From NCBI GenBank assembly GCA_050247075.1, contig JBFWUW010000004.1, positions 1 to 64,000 on the forward strand: 64,000 bases of DNA, in the 5' to 3' direction. The translations under genes were made by a program, and so were the position numbers. A model generated the notes under the pieces. It had not been told where the DNA came from. It saw only the letters and a list, made by a program, of their open reading frames with translations, and made no database searches. The stretch is from JBFWUW01 sp050247075 (lineage in GTDB: Bacteria; Planctomycetota; Planctomycetia; Pirellulales; JBFWUW01). This document shows, piece after piece, positions 17,841-26,969 of this stretch. The first letter of the stretch is position 1; each line of letters opens with the position of its first letter.

Positions 17841-17862
17841 CGATCTTTATAATATCAGATCG
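17841..17862 (+). promoter_or_regulatory. Candidate -10 box inside an inverted repeat, upstream of tonB
   Basis: A perfect TATAAT (17848-17853) is embedded between inverted half sites CGATCT (17841-17846) and AGATCG (17857-17862), about 60 bp before the tonB start and in the divergent region shared with the arsR-type gene. A protein bound here would occlude RNA polymerase. No good -35 is visible at 17 bp (TGGCAA), as expected for a weak or activator-dependent promoter. Assignment to the neighbouring repressor is inference. Confidence 0.5.
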
Positions 17863-17920
17863 TTGTTCGGCCTGCCTCCGGCTGTTTCACGATCGCCAGC
17901 AACCACCATCGCCCGAAACG

Positions 17921-18844
17921 ATGCACGCCTTTAAGGGATATGCCGCGAGTACCGTTTTTCATGCTGGGTTATTGTACGCGCTGTCGTTGGTGGCCCAGTT
18001 CTCTCCGGTAGCACTGCCGGTTAGTTCCGGACGGGCCTCTTTGCAGGTCGCCGCTTCGGCTGCATCTCGTAAGGAAACGCCCCCGCCCGAACCCGAGTTG
18101 CGGCCCAAGCCGGAACAACTCGAAGCCGAACTCACCGAACCGGCCGAGCCACCGGCCGAGCCAATTGACATTGCGATGCTGGCCGAAGCGGAGGCCCTCG
18201 TTCCCGCCGAAGAGATTCCGCGTGAAACCGAGGAAGCCTTGAAGCAAGAGTTCCTGGACGAGGCGGAACCTCGGCCGCAACCAGAGCCAGACCTCGATCC
18301 GCGGGATCCAGTGCCGCCGCGGCCTCAACGGCAGGCCGAGGCCGATGCGGTAGCCGCCGCGCCCCAGGTGGCAGAGCTAGCAACGGTAATCCCTGCCACC
18401 ACGCCGGTTGCCCGGACTTCGTTCAAACCGAGAGAACCTGTCGAACCTCCAGCAACCACTGAGCAAGTCCAGCCGACACCGCCTCGGCCCGACCCCGACG
18501 CCAGATTGGTGGCCATGGTTGATGCCATCGCATCGGCCCCCTCGGCCGGCAGTGAAGGGGCCCAGACCGATACCGATCCGACGCTGGTGGTTAATCCCGC
18601 GCCACCTTATCCCGCCGATGCCTTGCGGGCTGGACTGCAAGGCCGGGTCATCTTAAGGGTGGCCGTCAATCGGGCCGGCATCGTCGATGCGCTGCAAGTT
18701 GAGACGAGCAGCGGCAGCGCCTCGCTCGACAGCGCGGCGGCGGAGACTGTTCGCCGCTGGCGATTCCGGCCGGCCACCCGGCTGGGGCGTCCCACCGCCA
18801 CCACGGTGCTGATACCGGTGCGCTTCTCCATTCGCGGGCAATAA
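17921..18844 (+). CDS. tonB: TonB-like energy transducer
   Basis: A 307-residue inner-membrane anchored protein that couples proton motive force to outer-membrane receptors. One N-terminal membrane segment (about residues 8-28) is followed by a long Pro/Glu-rich periplasmic linker (about 45-205) with many EPE and PEP runs. The C-terminal TonB domain (about 225-305) has the signature PPYPADALRAGLQGRVILRV, then VETSSGSASLDSAAAETVRRW and RFRPA. The start at 17921 leads directly into the membrane segment. It precedes the TonB-dependent receptor on the same strand; exbB and exbD are not in the window. Confidence 0.9.
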   Translation: MHAFKGYAASTVFHAGLLYALSLVAQFSPVALPVSSGRASLQVAASAASRKETPPPEPELRPKPEQLEAELTEPAEPPAEPIDIAMLAEAEALVPAEEIPRETEEALKQEFLDEAEPRPQPEPDLDPRDPVPPRPQRQAEADAVAAAPQVAELATVIPATTPVARTSFKPREPVEPPATTEQVQPTPPRPDPDARLVAMVDAIASAPSAGSEGAQTDTDPTLVVNPAPPYPADALRAGLQGRVILRVAVNRAGIVDALQVETSSGSASLDSAAAETVRRWRFRPATRLGRPTATTVLIPVRFSIRGQ

Positions 18845-19085
18845 GCGGCCGCGGATATCTTGTGGTCGATTCGGTCCACTGCCTACTCGGCCCATATCGA
18901 CTGCGCCGACTTTTCCGGCCGTGCGGATCGCGCGGGCACGCCCAACTACGTTCTGATATTCGTTAGAGCTTTTGTCTCAGGCGGCGGATTGTAATGCCGA
19001 GTTTGTAATGTAACGAAGGCGCGGATCGCGCCGCGCATCGCGATTGAAACAATCTTCTCGGCAACACCCACCCCAAGACAACATT

Positions 19086-21380
19086 ATGATTCCTACAATC
19101 GTCACCGTTTCGCGCAGGCTGGCGGCCACGCTGCTGCTGGTGGCCGTTTGGTCGGGCAATAGCCTGGCCCAGGAAGATGCCGGCGATGGCCCGACAACCA
19201 CGCTGCCCGATACGAATGTTACGGCCGACCCTCAACCGACGGTGGAACCCGGCTCGCAAGATCCACAACAATTCCCGCAATCGCAGCCCCAGTCCAATAA
19301 CTTTCCGCCGCAGAACCTGGAGGGCAACTCCATCCTGGATGGCACGATCTTCGACAATTCTCCGGCGAACGGGTACCAGGCGGACACATCGACGACCGGA
19401 TCGATCATCGCCATCGCGGACGCCGACAACCCGGCCACGGTGAACGTGATCACGCGAGATCTGTTGAACGATCAGCAAGTGCTGAATCTGAATGACGCCA
19501 TTCGCAACGCGGGTGGCGTCTCATTCGGCGGTTCGGAGTCGTTCTTTCAGGACCGGATCATTCTCCGCGGTATCGAATTGCAATCGCGGGATTTCCGTCG
19601 GGATGGCTTCTTCGATCCCACTACGGTGCCACGCGACTTCCAAAACGTCGAGCGAGTGGAAATCTTGAAAGGCCCGGCATCGGTGCTGTACGGATCGGGC
19701 TCACCCGCCGGTATCGTGAATATCATCACCAAGACGCCCGTGGATGCCACGTTCACCAACTTCAACGTTACTTTGGGCAGTTTCAATCAGCAGCGCTATA
19801 CCTTCGACGCGAACGGCCGCGTGAACGAATCGGGGACGCTGCTCTATCGCGTCAACGGGGCTCAAGAAGATACCAGGACTTTTCGCGACTTTGGGTTCTT
19901 GGGCCGCACGGTGATTTCGCCAACCTTGACATGGATCTTGGATGATGCCACGCGGATCACCTGGGCGGGCGAATACCACCGAGATCGCCGTCGTGGAGAT
20001 CAGGGAATTCCAGCCATCAATGGCGATCCCCTAGCATTGCCCAGCGACCGTTACGTTGGCCAACCGGCGAATGACTTCGCCAATTACGAGGAATTCCGCC
20101 AAACGGTGCGAATCGTCCGAGAGTTAAACGAAAACTGGACCTTCAACATCGGCGGCTCTTCGCTGTTTTACAACGTGGGCGGATCAGTCACCAGTGCAAC
20201 GGCCACCCCCAACCCGCTGATCGTTCCCGCCCTGCCGCCTCCTTTGTTCTATCAGAACCGGTCGCGGTTCACCCGGGACAACGAACAAGCCCAGTCGATG
20301 ATCACCAACCTGGCGGGCGACTTTTGCACCGGCGAGATCCGGCATCAAATGGTCGTGGGCATGGAGTACATCTACTTTGATTCCGCATCGACCTTTTCTC
20401 AAGCATTGATCGCGGCCCCGTTTAACGTGGCCAATCCGGTATACGCCAATCCAGCCCCATTGCCCGTCGACACGTTCTTTTTGGATACACCCGCCTTCCG
20501 CCAGCAACGCGTGGGTGGTTACCTTCAGGACTTGGTCCATCTGAACGACTATTGGAAGGTCTTCGGAGGAGTGCGGTTCGATACAGTCCATCAGACGTTT
20601 AATCGCACCACGGCCTTTCCGTTGTTTGGCATTCCGCCCGCTACGTTGACCTCCCAGCAAAATTTCAATTGGGTGACTCCACGAGGGGGCATCATTTACC
20701 AGCCATTTGGCGATGAGTCGCTGGCGGCCTACTTCAACTACACGCAATCGTTCCAGCCGCCGGGAGCCGGCATTTATGTTAATCCAGGCCCTTTGCGGCC
20801 CATAACGGGTGAAATCTTCGAAGGGGGCATTAAAACTCAGCTTATCGAGGGGCTGACTTTCAACGCGGCCGGCTTCTATACGACGCTCAACAACGCGGAC
20901 TTTAACAACCGCTCGTTCTTCTTGACGCAGATCGGCCAGATTCGCAGCCAAGGGGTGGAACTCAATCTGTACGGCAATCTGACGGAAAGGCTGAGCGCGG
21001 TGGCCAATTACACCTATCTGGACACCCGCTTTTCAGACGTTGACCCCGCGTTCAATGGACAACGGCAGCGCAACGTGCCGCACAACAACTTCAACGTTTG
21101 GACGCGGTACAATTTGTACGTGGATGATTGCCAAACATTCGGCGTGGCGTTGGGCCTGATTTATGTCGGCAACCGCCCTGGCGATGTGCCCAACACCTTC
21201 ACGCTGCCGAGCTATGCCCGGCTCGACAGCGGGCTGTTCTACGAACGGGGCCGGATCTTCGCCAATGCCTACTTCGAGAACATCAACGGCGTCAAATACG
21301 CCGTAACGTCAATCGACCAGTTTCAGATATTTCCTGGCGCACCGTTTAACGCCCGCTGCCAGTTTGGCGTGACATTCTAA
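19086..21380 (+). CDS. TonB-dependent siderophore-type outer-membrane receptor
   Basis: A 764-residue outer-membrane beta-barrel receptor. The signal peptide is about residues 1-29 (hydrophobic LAATLLLVAVW, ending NSLAQ), followed by a Pro/Gln/Asn-rich linker. The plug domain holds NPATVNVITRDLL, RIILRGIE, VERVEILKGPASVLYG and GIVNIITK, the pattern of FhuA/FpvA-type siderophore receptors. The rest is a 22-strand-type barrel with repeated aromatic strands, finishing CQFGVTF with a terminal Phe as needed for barrel insertion. It lies 241 bp downstream of tonB on the same strand, so it probably takes up a ferric chelate or similar metal complex. The specific ligand is not predictable. Confidence 0.92.
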   Translation: MIPTIVTVSRRLAATLLLVAVWSGNSLAQEDAGDGPTTTLPDTNVTADPQPTVEPGSQDPQQFPQSQPQSNNFPPQNLEGNSILDGTIFDNSPANGYQADTSTTGSIIAIADADNPATVNVITRDLLNDQQVLNLNDAIRNAGGVSFGGSESFFQDRIILRGIELQSRDFRRDGFFDPTTVPRDFQNVERVEILKGPASVLYGSGSPAGIVNIITKTPVDATFTNFNVTLGSFNQQRYTFDANGRVNESGTLLYRVNGAQEDTRTFRDFGFLGRTVISPTLTWILDDATRITWAGEYHRDRRRGDQGIPAINGDPLALPSDRYVGQPANDFANYEEFRQTVRIVRELNENWTFNIGGSSLFYNVGGSVTSATATPNPLIVPALPPPLFYQNRSRFTRDNEQAQSMITNLAGDFCTGEIRHQMVVGMEYIYFDSASTFSQALIAAPFNVANPVYANPAPLPVDTFFLDTPAFRQQRVGGYLQDLVHLNDYWKVFGGVRFDTVHQTFNRTTAFPLFGIPPATLTSQQNFNWVTPRGGIIYQPFGDESLAAYFNYTQSFQPPGAGIYVNPGPLRPITGEIFEGGIKTQLIEGLTFNAAGFYTTLNNADFNNRSFFLTQIGQIRSQGVELNLYGNLTERLSAVANYTYLDTRFSDVDPAFNGQRQRNVPHNNFNVWTRYNLYVDDCQTFGVALGLIYVGNRPGDVPNTFTLPSYARLDSGLFYERGRIFANAYFENINGVKYAVTSIDQFQIFPGAPFNARCQFGVTF

Positions 21381-21450
21381 GGATTCAGTCCTAATGTGTC
21401 GCCGGCCGCAACGAATGATGCAGGCAGGCGCTCGCGGGGGGCAAGGTAAA

Positions 21451-21490
21451 ACCGTCGAGCCGGCTGCAAAGGCCCGGCTCGGCGGTTTCG
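21451..21490 (+). terminator. Intrinsic terminator after the TonB-dependent receptor
   Basis: A 13-bp stem with one G-T pair (ACCGTCGAGCCGG against CCGGCTCGGCGGT, 21451-21486) followed by TTTCGATTATT. It lies 70 bp after the receptor stop. The opposite strand has a shorter T-tract, so it may also serve the convergent VOC gene that ends at 21502. Confidence 0.65.
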
Positions 21491-21501
21491 ATTATTGAAT
21501 G

Positions 21502-22389
21502 TCAGGCCGGCTTATTGGCAACCAGTTGCATTTCGCGCATTTCGATTCCCTGGAGCACGAAGCAAGCTTTCTTGCCCAACTTGGCGAAGCGGGGTTGGCC
21601 AAAACCAGCCTGCAACAATGCCTGCACCGCCTCCTCTGGCGAAGGGACATACTCCACCAGAGCCGCCGGCCCTGGCAGATTGGGCCGCAAATACGGACTC
21701 CCCCCCACCAACCCGTGTATGGACAGCTCTCCTCCGGGCCGCAACACGCGCCACGCTTCCGCCAAGAAGGCTTCTCGCCCGCCCGGCTGAAAGGCCCGAT
21801 TCAGCGAGCCTTCGAAGCGGATTTCATCCACGCTGCCGTCTTCGTGGGGAATGTGCTCCGGGGGAGGATCTGACAAAATGTGTTGCCAGACGACTTTATC
21901 ACGTTCAGGGCGGTGGAGCGTTGTCAGCCTTTGCAGCAAGGCCGCCGTCTGATTCTCGCCATGTTCGTGGATGTCCTCGTGCAAGACGTAAAATTCCCAC
22001 AGAGTTTGGTCGGGGTCCGTCACCCAGAATTTGGTTTGCCGGGCATAGCAGCACTCCACGCCCTCCTCGCGCTCGGTGGCGAAACCCGCGGCTTCCAGAC
22101 GGGCCTGCACCTCGACCAATGCTTCAGGCCCCATGAGCCGCAGCCCGACGTGGTTGAGAACTCCCCCCGGCTGATGCGGTAACGGAATCAACGACAACAC
22201 CAACGGCGGCTGGTCTACCTCAAACTTGGCATAGTCGGCATGGAGTTTGGCGGGATCGCGATCAAACAAGACGCGATAAAAGGCCACGGACTTGGCCAAG
22301 TCATTGGCGTTTAACGACAAATGGAACCTTACCACGCTGGCTGTTGGGGCTGCGATGGCGGTCGATTGCGCTTCCTCTAACGTGGCCAT
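21502..22389 (-). CDS. ArsI/CadI-like VOC enzyme fused to the C-terminal half of a methyltransferase domain
   Basis: A 295-residue hybrid. Residues about 18-145 match the vicinal-oxygen-chelate fold of the ArsI/CadI group (C-As lyase or cadmium-induced protein): VRFHLSLNANDLAKSVAFYR, DYAKFEVDQPPLVLSL, GVLNHVGLRL, then the vicinal cysteines in GVECCYARQTKFWVTDPD and a glutamate in LWEFYV. His in FHLSL, His in LNHVG and this Glu would be the metal triad. From about 165 on the sequence resembles a class I SAM methyltransferase after motif I (HEDGSVDEI, AWRVLRPGGELSIHG), but the GxGxG SAM motif is absent. The start at 22389 has GGAG nine bases upstream; longer starts (22422, or TTG 22458) are possible. 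Just downstream of the MFS gene, probably one operon. Confidence 0.8.
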   Translation of the reverse strand: MATLEEAQSTAIAAPTASVVRFHLSLNANDLAKSVAFYRVLFDRDPAKLHADYAKFEVDQPPLVLSLIPLPHQPGGVLNHVGLRLMGPEALVEVQARLEAAGFATEREEGVECCYARQTKFWVTDPDQTLWEFYVLHEDIHEHGENQTAALLQRLTTLHRPERDKVVWQHILSDPPPEHIPHEDGSVDEIRFEGSLNRAFQPGGREAFLAEAWRVLRPGGELSIHGLVGGSPYLRPNLPGPAALVEYVPSPEEAVQALLQAGFGQPRFAKLGKKACFVLQGIEMREMQLVANKPA

Positions 22390-22461
22390 ACGGTCGATCT
22401 CCAAGTGTTGGTTTGCCGCCATTGTAACTGGCTCAAGTGATATTGCCCGAAACACCAATGG

Positions 22462-23754
22462 TCATCCCCTCGGCCGGGCCGGAATTCCGTTCCAAGCGCC
22501 GTCAGCCGCTCGTGGCACCGGCGTCAACGCAGCCAGCGCGGCCAACAAGATCGCCAGCCCAGCCAGCGTTCCGCAAGCCGTCAGGTAAGAACCCGACTCC
22601 GCCTGGCCAAACGCCAACCATTGCGGCCCGATCGAGGAGGCCAGCACCGTCATCATTTGCGCCGCTCCTTGAATTCTCCCCAGCCAAGCCGAGCCAAACG
22701 CCTGGCCCCAGACCGTGAAGAAGATTACGGTTACCAACCCCCCGGCGACAGCCATGAGTGCCGTATAGGCGTAAACCAGCGTTAGGCTGTGCACTCGCGG
22801 CAATACCATCAGTGCCGCGGCCATGATCGCCATTGAAGTAGCCAGCAACGGTCGCAGCGAAACCAAACGGGCCAAACCGCCTCCCACCAGGTTGCAAGCC
22901 ATGCCCATCAAGAAGCCGATCGACAAGGTCTGGTGGTAGGTCTCCGCGGAAAAGCCGCGCTCCGCCAATATGGCCTGGTTGAACAGGGACACGGCGGAAC
23001 TAACCAGCAAGAAAAACGAACTGCAAACCGCATAAGTCCAGAAGCAGGGAGAAAGCAGCGCCTGCCAAAGCGTAGCGCTAGAAGCCGGGCCGGTGGCATC
23101 GTCCATTTGGGAACCGACGAACTCGCGGTGGTCTCGGCGCGGCCGGCCGCGAACCAGCAACAGGGCCAGTGGCGCGCCGACAAACATAATACTGGCCCCG
23201 ACCATCCACCAAGCCGAACGCCAACCCGCGGTCAGTGTCAGCCCCCCGACTTTGCTGAATGCCAGCGCGAAACCGATTCCCATGATGACCGAGAAAGCCC
23301 CCATCGCCAGAGGCAAGTTGCGGCCAAACCATTTGCCAACGAGTGCCAGGCTGGCGGTTGAGAGCATGCTTTGGCCAAAACCGCGGGTCAGCATCACGGC
23401 CCAAAACAACTCCCACGGTCCGGCGGCGTGGCTCATCCAGATCGTCGCGCTTCCCAGACCCAACAAGGTCGCGGCCAAGGTCAATCGCGCCCCCACGCGG
23501 TCGATCAGCCAACCGCACGGCAGACAGAACATCGCTCCGAGCAAAGTGGCCCATAGATTGATCTGGGCAAACGTAGCCGGACTGAGGCGCAGTTCTTCCA
23601 TCAGCGGAGTGGTGATCAACCCCAACCCGTGAGTGCGGCCGGGAAGCGTGGCCACCATGGCGGCCGCCGCCAATGGGACCATGACCCACCCGTAATGCGG
23701 CCAGCGCGCCGTCTTAACGAGAGCGGCATCGAGCGGTAAAGAGCCATCAGACAT
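22462..23754 (-). CDS. MFS transporter
   Basis: A 430-residue integral membrane protein with about 12 hydrophobic helices. The first is HYGWVMVPLAAAAMVATL, and the loop 2-3 region contains CGWLIDRVGARLTLA, the MFS motif-A type pattern. The overall character is that of oxalate/formate-antiporter-like or nitrate/monocarboxylate MFS carriers; the substrate is unknown. The start at 23754 precedes the first helix by about 20 residues; the frame upstream to 23928 is atypical. Its stop codon lies a few bases from the earliest possible start of the ArsI-like gene, suggesting co-transcription, and the dioxygenase gene starts 73 bp upstream. Confidence 0.88.
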   Translation of the reverse strand: MSDGSLPLDAALVKTARWPHYGWVMVPLAAAAMVATLPGRTHGLGLITTPLMEELRLSPATFAQINLWATLLGAMFCLPCGWLIDRVGARLTLAATLLGLGSATIWMSHAAGPWELFWAVMLTRGFGQSMLSTASLALVGKWFGRNLPLAMGAFSVIMGIGFALAFSKVGGLTLTAGWRSAWWMVGASIMFVGAPLALLLVRGRPRRDHREFVGSQMDDATGPASSATLWQALLSPCFWTYAVCSSFFLLVSSAVSLFNQAILAERGFSAETYHQTLSIGFLMGMACNLVGGGLARLVSLRPLLATSMAIMAAALMVLPRVHSLTLVYAYTALMAVAGGLVTVIFFTVWGQAFGSAWLGRIQGAAQMMTVLASSIGPQWLAFGQAESGSYLTACGTLAGLAILLAALAALTPVPRAADGAWNGIPARPRG

Positions 23755-23827
23755 GCATGAACCTTGTCGCGTCCCCACCTGAAGCGGCGGAAGTGGAATT
23801 ATCGGGAAGGCACTTCCGCGCCCGTTT

Positions 23828-24616
23828 CTAGCGATAATAAACGTCGGTCTTGCCGTAGTCGGCGTAGCGCTCGCGCAGCCACGAATGAAACGCTTTGTAG
23901 TGCGCTTCGCGACGGTCGCCTCCGTCACGGTCGGCGTTATAGCTCAGATAGAGTTGGCGGCGCCAGGTTTCCGTACGGTTCACGGCCGATCGGTGCGGCG
24001 TAAAGCATCCGAACAGAGCGATGTCGCCCGGGCGCAGGTCGAGTACCGTGGGGTGTACACCATCCACTGCCTCCGCGGGCAGATCGTGGTACATGCCATC
24101 TCGCGGGCACAAATACCCCTGATGGTGGCAACCGGCAAACACCTCGGTGGCGCCGTTTTCCGCGTCTGCCGCGTCAATTGCCAGCAGCACCGTGATGAAC
24201 GTTTCGGGAAAGTCCTTCCAACTGATGAAATCCTGGTGCAGCGGGTAGCCCAGTGTGCCGGGCGGCTTGTAGATCAGTTTGTCCTTGAACAAGTGGGCCT
24301 CGCCGCCGTAGATGCTTCGCAATGGACCCAGAATGCGTTCGTCGCGCGATAGCCGCGCACAGACCGGCCCCAAGTCAATGATCGGATCGAAGCACTCGAA
24401 GGTACATTCCTTGGTTTCGTGATGATCCTTCCAACGGCAACGGATATTGCGGGTGTCGATCAAGTCCTTTCGCCACCATAACCCATTGACCTCACGCTCC
24501 AACCCGGCGATCTCCTGGGGAGTAAAGACATCGCGCAAGATCAAGTAGCCTTCGCGCTCGTAGGCGGAGAGTTGCGCGGCGGTAAGGCTGACGGCGGAAG
24601 CAATGCTAGCGGTCAT
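23828..24616 (-). CDS. Phytanoyl-CoA dioxygenase (PhyH)-family protein
   Basis: A 262-residue Fe(II)/2-oxoglutarate-dependent oxygenase. The iron triad is visible as His127-x-Asp129 in YPLHQDF and His208 in FTPHRSAVN; a downstream Arg (WRRQLYLSYN) would bind 2-oxoglutarate. Other PhyH signatures are YEREGYLILRDVFTPQEIAGLE at the N-terminus and the ENGATEVFAGCHHQG strand. The substrate is unknown; planctomycetes carry many such paralogues. It leads the minus-strand group PhyH, MFS, ArsI-like. The divergent intergenic region holds a TTGACA (24671-24676, minus orientation) but no convincing -10 at standard spacing. Confidence 0.9.
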   Translation of the reverse strand: MTASIASAVSLTAAQLSAYEREGYLILRDVFTPQEIAGLEREVNGLWWRKDLIDTRNIRCRWKDHHETKECTFECFDPIIDLGPVCARLSRDERILGPLRSIYGGEAHLFKDKLIYKPPGTLGYPLHQDFISWKDFPETFITVLLAIDAADAENGATEVFAGCHHQGYLCPRDGMYHDLPAEAVDGVHPTVLDLRPGDIALFGCFTPHRSAVNRTETWRRQLYLSYNADRDGGDRREAHYKAFHSWLRERYADYGKTDVYYR

Positions 24617-24950
24617 GGCGGGTCCGGCAAAGCCGTGAATCGATTAGACATTCGTTTAATTGTTAGATTGTGTCAAACCGTCATGGGCAAAGCAAGTCTT
24701 GGCGGAGGTGTCAACGACGGTGGCCGGCTGCGGCCGGTGGGCCAAATCTTGGCCTTGATGTTTATTCACGATCCTGGTGAGATCGGCCGATCATAGCGAT
24801 TGAAACGATCAACCGGATTGCGCCATGGCTGGCGCTGCTGGCAGTTGTAGCAGACGGCCGCGGCGCGCGGCCGGCCAGGGTGAACTAGAGTCGAATAGCG
24901 TTTTCCTCGACTCCTTCGCCTTTCACCGCGGACAAGGAAGTCTTGTTGCC
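24617..24950. other. Divergent intergenic region, PhyH versus GAF-HlyD operon
   Basis: 334 bp with no gene. A locally AT-rich patch (about 24645-24680) lies next to the PhyH start and contains TTGACA on the minus strand at 24671-24676. The plus-strand frame extending the GAF-HlyD gene back to 24825 is Arg-rich and was not accepted. Promoters for both flanking transcripts should be here. Confidence 0.45.
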
Positions 24951-26960
24951 ATGAGCACAGTTCCGACCATCGACTCGCAACTCGTTAACCAGGCGCGGCA
25001 TGAAATCCGCGGGCTGGTGCATGAGATCGAGCAATTGTCGCGCCGCGAGGACCTGGCGGTCGCCGAGTTCTACCGCGAATTCCTGGGCCGAGTCGTTACC
25101 GCCATGGGGGCGGTCGGCGGAGTGATCTGGCTGCGGGGCGAGTCGGGTTTGCGCGCGGAACACCAGGTAGGGCTGTCCGAAGGCGATTTAGGAACCGAGG
25201 GGGACGACCGCCGCAAACACGCTAAATTGCTGCAAGGCGTGATGGACGACGGACGCCCGTTGCTTTCGCAACCGTTCTCGGTGGCTGGCGACGATGACTC
25301 CGCCGGCAACCCCACGGGCCACCTGTTGCTGGTTGCGCCGCTGAAGGCTGACCGCGAAACCGCCGGCGTGCTGGAGATATTTCAACGGCCCGCCGCCGGT
25401 GCCGTCACGCAACGCGGCTACATGCGGTTTGCCTCGCAAATGGCCGACCTGGCGGGGGACTTTCTCAAGAACCACCGGCTGCGGCAGTTTGGCGACCGGC
25501 AATCGCTGTGGCAGCAATGGAACCAATACGCCAAGGCGGTGCATGCCTCGCTAGACCCTCGCCGCACGGCCTTCGCCCTGGCCAACGAAGGGCGGCGCTT
25601 GCTGGCTTGCGACCGGGTGAGCGTGTTGCTGCCGGCGCATGGATCGCTGAAGCTGGCCAGCGTGAGCGGCCAAGAAATACTCGACGTGCGCGCCGGGCTG
25701 GTCAAACGGATGCAGCGGCTGGCGGCAGCCGTGGCCAAGACGGGTGAGGATCTGTGGTTTGACGGGCAAACACAAGACCTGTCGCCGCAGATCGAAACCG
25801 AACTGCAAGCCTACGTTGACGAATCGCACGACAAGACGTTGGCGGTATTGCCGCTGCTGGCGGCGTCCACGCGTGCCAAGGCCCGGCCCGAGTTGCTGGG
25901 CGTGGTGGTGATCGAGCATTTTGAACGCCGGATTCCGCGCGAGGAACTGGCCGACAAGGTCGCCGTGATCCGAGAGCATGGTGCCGCGGCAATCGCGAAT
26001 GCCCGCGAGCACGACGGCCTGTGGCTGCTGCCCGTGTGGAAGGCGGTCAGCCAATCTCGCGTGCTGCTGGAACTTCGCAATCTGCCCAAGACCATGTTGG
26101 CCGTGGGGGCCGTGATGTCGGCCGCGCTGGCCTTGGTACTGATACCCGCGGATTTTACGCTGGAGGCCCGCGGCGTGTTGCAGCCGGTCGAGCGCCGCGA
26201 GGTCTTCGCCAGTAGCGACGGACTGGTGATGCAGGTCCACGCCCGGCATGGCCAGAGTGTCGAGCAAGGCGAAGTCCTGGTCGAACTGAAAGACGCCGAT
26301 CAGGAGTCCAAAATCACCAGCCTGCGGGGCGAGTACAGTTCCAAGTTGGCCCGCTACAACGCCGTGCGAAATCTGCAACTGACCGAGAAGAAGCTCGACC
26401 AGGTCGACAAGAACCGCCTCAAGGGCGAAAGCATGGAGTTGGAACAGTCGCTGAACAGCATTCAAGGCCAACTGCGGCTGGCTGAGGAAAAACAGAAGCA
26501 ACTGCGGATTGTTAGCCCCATCGATGGCGAGGTCGTCACTTGGGATGTCTACGATCTGTTGATCCGCCGACCGGTCAACCGGGGTGATGCCTTGCTCAGC
26601 GTGGCCAATCCGGCCGGCGACTGGGAACTGGAATTGCGTATGCCCGAGGACCGCATGGGCCACCTGGCCCAGCAGTGCCGCGAAACAAAGGATGCCCCGC
26701 GGGTGTCGTACATACTGGCGACCGAATCGGGTGTGCAGCGCGAAGGGACCGTCAAGGAGATTCACGAAGCCGCGGAAGTCCGCGGCGAGGACGGCAACAC
26801 CGTGCTGGTTAAGGTGCAAATCGACAAGAGCGGGCTGACGGCACCCAGGCCGGGGGCCGAAGTCACCGCCAAGGTTTATTGTGGACGACGAAGCATTGGC
26901 TATGTCTGGTTTCACGACCTGATCGCCTTCGTCCAATCAAAAGTTCTGTTCCGCTTGTAG
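24951..26960 (+). CDS. GAF-GAF-HlyD membrane-fusion protein
   Basis: A 669-residue protein combining sensing and export parts. After an N-terminal helix (RHEIRGLVHEIEQLSRRED), two GAF-like regions are seen at about residues 40-175 and 200-385. One hydrophobic segment (about 387-407, MLAVGAVMSAALALVLIP) anchors it in the membrane, and an HlyD/biotinyl-lipoyl region follows (VFASSDGLVMQVHARHGQSVEQGEVLVEL, coiled coil, then LRIVSPIDGEVVTWDVYDLL). The GAFs would be cytoplasmic and the HlyD part periplasmic. ATG at 24951 with AAGGAAG upstream. It heads a tight plus-strand operon with a second HlyD, an M50-lipoyl hybrid and a bestrophin. No ABC or RND pump gene is present, which is unusual for an HlyD protein. 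Confidence 0.85.
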   Translation: MSTVPTIDSQLVNQARHEIRGLVHEIEQLSRREDLAVAEFYREFLGRVVTAMGAVGGVIWLRGESGLRAEHQVGLSEGDLGTEGDDRRKHAKLLQGVMDDGRPLLSQPFSVAGDDDSAGNPTGHLLLVAPLKADRETAGVLEIFQRPAAGAVTQRGYMRFASQMADLAGDFLKNHRLRQFGDRQSLWQQWNQYAKAVHASLDPRRTAFALANEGRRLLACDRVSVLLPAHGSLKLASVSGQEILDVRAGLVKRMQRLAAAVAKTGEDLWFDGQTQDLSPQIETELQAYVDESHDKTLAVLPLLAASTRAKARPELLGVVVIEHFERRIPREELADKVAVIREHGAAAIANAREHDGLWLLPVWKAVSQSRVLLELRNLPKTMLAVGAVMSAALALVLIPADFTLEARGVLQPVERREVFASSDGLVMQVHARHGQSVEQGEVLVELKDADQESKITSLRGEYSSKLARYNAVRNLQLTEKKLDQVDKNRLKGESMELEQSLNSIQGQLRLAEEKQKQLRIVSPIDGEVVTWDVYDLLIRRPVNRGDALLSVANPAGDWELELRMPEDRMGHLAQQCRETKDAPRVSYILATESGVQREGTVKEIHEAAEVRGEDGNTVLVKVQIDKSGLTAPRPGAEVTAKVYCGRRSIGYVWFHDLIAFVQSKVLFRL

Positions 26961-26969
26961 GAAGATGCA

